Assembly: GCF_001908275.1 (NCBI RefSeq)
Contig: NZ_CP018620.1
Coordinates: 930,001 to 994,000 of the forward strand
DNA length: 64,000 nucleotides
Origin: Paenibacillus xylanexedens
Lineage (GTDB): Bacteria; Bacillota; Bacilli; Paenibacillales; Paenibacillaceae
Direction: 5' to 3'
In this document: one piece after another, positions 62,067 to 64,000 of the stretch
How positions within the stretch are numbered: position 1 is the stretch's first letter
How the letters are laid out: each line of letters begins with the position of its first letter
Position numbers and translations under genes: made by a program
Notes under the pieces: model-generated
What the model was told of the DNA's origin: nothing
Seen by the model: the letters and a program-made list of their open reading frames with translations, nothing else
Database searches by the model: none

Positions 62067-62093
62067 ACGGCCACCATATTGGTGGTCGTTTTT
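62067..62093 (+). terminator. Rho-independent terminator
   Basis: ACGGCCACC-ATATT-GGTGGTCGT stem followed by five T. Confidence 0.88.
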
Positions 62094-62267
62094 ACGTTTG
62101 GATGCCCTCCAATTCGGCCATTGGTGAGAACACGTCGAGTGTTGGTAAGTTGGCTAATTTTTAAAATCACAGGAACACATCCAAATGTTTTATTTATGAG
62201 ATTGACGGTCAGTTCATGGGATAGGGTTCAGTGCAACATAACAAAAAAGAATGTCTGCAAAAACTAG

Positions 62268-62297
62268 TAGACAATATGTATTTCTTTACATTATAAT
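62268..62297 (+). promoter_or_regulatory. promoter for the PPC-domain gene
   Basis: TAGACA (62268-62273), 18-bp spacer, TATAAT (62292-62297). A leader of about 125 bases precedes the ATG. Confidence 0.65.
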
Positions 62298-62425
62298 CTA
62301 ATTAATTCCATATTTTGAAAGGAGTGATTTGGAGCTTTTTCTGATCAGGCGTGTCTATGAACGAGGGAAAAGCATGAAGTCTCTTTGGCGTGCTAACTTT
62401 TCAAAAGAAATGGAGGGAGAATGAA

Positions 62426-62875
62426 ATGAAGAAAACATTGTATTCTGCAATTATGGTGACGCTTTTATCAGGATCGATTGTGGGTACGGCCTTGGCGGAT
62501 AATTACGAGTCGAATGACACGTTAAGCACCGCGTATAAAATCCCAACGCAAACGGTGGCCACTCCCTACGGTCCGGCTTACTGGGGTGGAAGTGCTTGGT
62601 CTTATCTATCATCCCCGACAGATGTAGACTACTTTACATTCAGAGGGCATGGCAAATCTGTCGTGCTGGGTTCTCCTTCCGGCTATGATTACGATTTGTA
62701 CGCCTATGACAGCGCTGGAAATTTGGTTGCTTCTTCTACGAATACGTCAGGAGCGGATACGGTTCTTGTCGACTACAATAATGTATATTTTAAAGTGGTA
62801 AGCAAGGATGGACGTTACAGCGATACAGATGCTTACAGCGTAACCTTTTATAAAAGGGATGTCTGGGTGCCGTGA
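62426..62875 (+). CDS. secreted PPC-domain protein
   Basis: 149 aa from ATG 62426 with GGAGGGA upstream. Signal peptide to about residue 24 (ALADN). The rest is one pre-peptidase C-terminal type beta-sandwich: NYESNDTLSTAYKI, TDVDYFTFRG, YDYDLYAYDSAGNLV. Such domains usually hang on proteases; here it stands alone. Possible adhesin or carbohydrate-binding protein. Confidence 0.8.
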   Translation: MKKTLYSAIMVTLLSGSIVGTALADNYESNDTLSTAYKIPTQTVATPYGPAYWGGSAWSYLSSPTDVDYFTFRGHGKSVVLGSPSGYDYDLYAYDSAGNLVASSTNTSGADTVLVDYNNVYFKVVSKDGRYSDTDAYSVTFYKRDVWVP

Positions 62876-62940
62876 CCAGCTGGTGAGAGTAAAATAACGT
62901 TAGGTATCGTAGACTTTAATGCTTACGTCTCATGAATAGG

Positions 62941-62976
62941 AACTCTACCGCCTCAATGAGGTAGTAGAGTTTTATT
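62941..62976 (+). terminator. Rho-independent terminator
   Basis: AACTCTAC/GTAGAGTT outer stem with CCTC/GAGG inner stem, then TTTATTTATT. Confidence 0.78.
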
Positions 62977-63057
62977 TATTCAAGCCAATGGTCTGGAAGA
63001 ATGGGTTACCATGTCCCCCACTTGAGTTCATTGGAAAATTTAATGGAGGTGAGTGCC

Positions 63058-64000
63058 GTGGCACGCGTATTAGTTGTGATGATGCCTGCAGAAGGGCATA
63101 TCAATCCGTCGCTCGGGTTAATCAAGGAGTTGATAGAGAGCGGAGATGAGGTCGTCTATTGTTGTACTGAAAAATACCGGACGAAGATTGAAGCGTTAGG
63201 TGCTCAATTTAAAGCTTACTCCTTCAACGAGGCAACCCTGCTCAACAATCCCAATATGAAGCCATTTGAAATCAAGCATCCGTACCAATTCTTATATATG
63301 ATTTTGAAAAAAATAATTCAACGGTTTATTCCGGATGTTCTGAATCTGATCGAAAATGAAACCTATGACTATTTAATTTTTGATTCCTTAATCGGCTGGG
63401 GCGGACAAATTTTGGGCGAAAAGCTGGGGATACCCACGATCTGCTCGACCAGTACCTTTGTTTTTGTAGAGCCTCTCGGGTCAGGTAATCATAATCTGAA
63501 GGATGACAATGAGGAGGTCCAGGAGCTATATAACGGTATTATGGAAATGTCTCAACAATTAGCTTCCCGGTTCAATGTGGTTGCGCCTTCTCTGGTGGAA
63601 CTTTCAGGGCATCCAGGACAACTGAAGATTGTCTATACAAGCCGCTATTTTCAACCCATGGGGGACAAGCTGGACGACAGCTTTGTGTTCACCGGCCCAT
63701 CCATTATCCCACGCAAGGATGCGCCAGCTTTTGCAAATGAATCTCTGTATGCTCTTTACAAACAGGCAGTTTATATTTCGATGGGAACCATTTTAAATAA
63801 GGATCTTGATTTTTATAAGCTTTGCTTCACGGCCTTTCGTAATTTGCCTGTGCAGTTTATATTATCTTCTGGGAAGGATACCGATATAGAGCCCATTGCT
63901 GATCTCATTCCTGACAATTTCATCATAAGACCCTATGTCCCTCAACTGGAAGTGTTGCAGTGTGTAGATGCTTTTCTGACACATGCAGGTATGAACAGTG
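63058..64000 (+). CDS. MGT-family glycosyltransferase (partial, cut by window end)
   Basis: GTG 63058 after GGAGGTG. About 314 residues visible. Starts with MARVLVVMMPAEGHINPSLG, and AVYISMGTILNK and FIIRPYVPQLEVL lead to THAGMNS, the UDP-sugar-binding region of YjiC/YdhE (MGT) glycosyltransferases. Transfers a sugar to a small molecule such as a macrolide or flavonoid, or a lipid. Continues past the window. Confidence 0.9.
   Translation, partial: MARVLVVMMPAEGHINPSLGLIKELIESGDEVVYCCTEKYRTKIEALGAQFKAYSFNEATLLNNPNMKPFEIKHPYQFLYMILKKIIQRFIPDVLNLIENETYDYLIFDSLIGWGGQILGEKLGIPTICSTSTFVFVEPLGSGNHNLKDDNEEVQELYNGIMEMSQQLASRFNVVAPSLVELSGHPGQLKIVYTSRYFQPMGDKLDDSFVFTGPSIIPRKDAPAFANESLYALYKQAVYISMGTILNKDLDFYKLCFTAFRNLPVQFILSSGKDTDIEPIADLIPDNFIIRPYVPQLEVLQCVDAFLTHAGMNS

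Larger units (their letters stand above)
62044..62425. other. non-coding stretch of about 380 bp
   Basis: Contains the channel gene's terminator and, at 62268-62297, a promoter for the secreted protein. The middle (62100-62260) shows nothing I can support. Confidence 0.5.

Noticed and set aside
1..64000. CRISPR array or tRNA genes
   Set aside because: No regularly spaced repeats of the right size and no cloverleaf-like sequence noticed on reading.

Overview
The window is a Gram-positive Firmicutes chromosome, most likely Paenibacillus. This rests on SD-type (AGGAGG-like) ribosome sites, frequent GTG and TTG starts, a YesM/YesN two-component pair beside a CUT1 sugar ABC transporter, and a contractile-tailed prophage with PBSX/skin-type (xkd) gene order. 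No rRNA, tRNA or CRISPR array was seen.

1-38.4 kb is a prophage with a PBSX-like structural module, read left to right; its left end and integrase lie outside the window. Early genes (1-8.7 kb) cover an MBL-fold protein, a DnaD-like replication initiator, a G39P-like helicase loader, DnaB, RusA, Dam and a LexA-like DNA-binding protein. ArpU (8.8 kb) is the likely late regulator. 9.3-15.4 kb is a patchy stretch of small hypotheticals, terminators and reverse-strand membrane-protein genes, plus a ParB-DNA methylase fusion. From 15.46 kb the order is canonical: TerS, TerL, portal, head morphogenesis, XkdF, capsid, YqbF to XkdJ, YkzM, sheath, tube, tail chaperone with a -1 frameshift site, tape measure, XkdP to XkdU, fibre-like genes, holin and a two-enzyme endolysin.

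38.4-50.6 kb is an AT-rich accessory island. It holds a SIR2-domain protein directly behind the lysis cassette, a NYN-domain RNase-like protein, HicAB, a secreted YiiX-like protein, a DUF3139 protein, a YolD-like gene, a VbhA-like antitoxin with a Fic toxin, two tandem paralogous ParB-like genes, and two IS3-family elements. One IS is intact and one is decayed; each sits in the loop of a Rho-independent terminator. A roughly 75-bp intergenic repeat ending in a terminator recurs here. The right prophage boundary could not be fixed.

50.7-64 kb looks like ordinary chromosome: a UDG-family protein, a small hypothetical, YesM kinase, YesN regulator, a sugar-binding lipoprotein and two permeases (one carbohydrate sensing and uptake unit), a NodB deacetylase, a YbdG-type mechanosensitive channel, a secreted PPC-domain protein, and the start of an MGT-family glycosyltransferase cut by the window edge.

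The candidates I would follow first are the paired ParB-like genes, the SIR2 protein, the HNH/membrane pair embedded backwards in the early genes, and the terminator-loop targeting of both IS elements.
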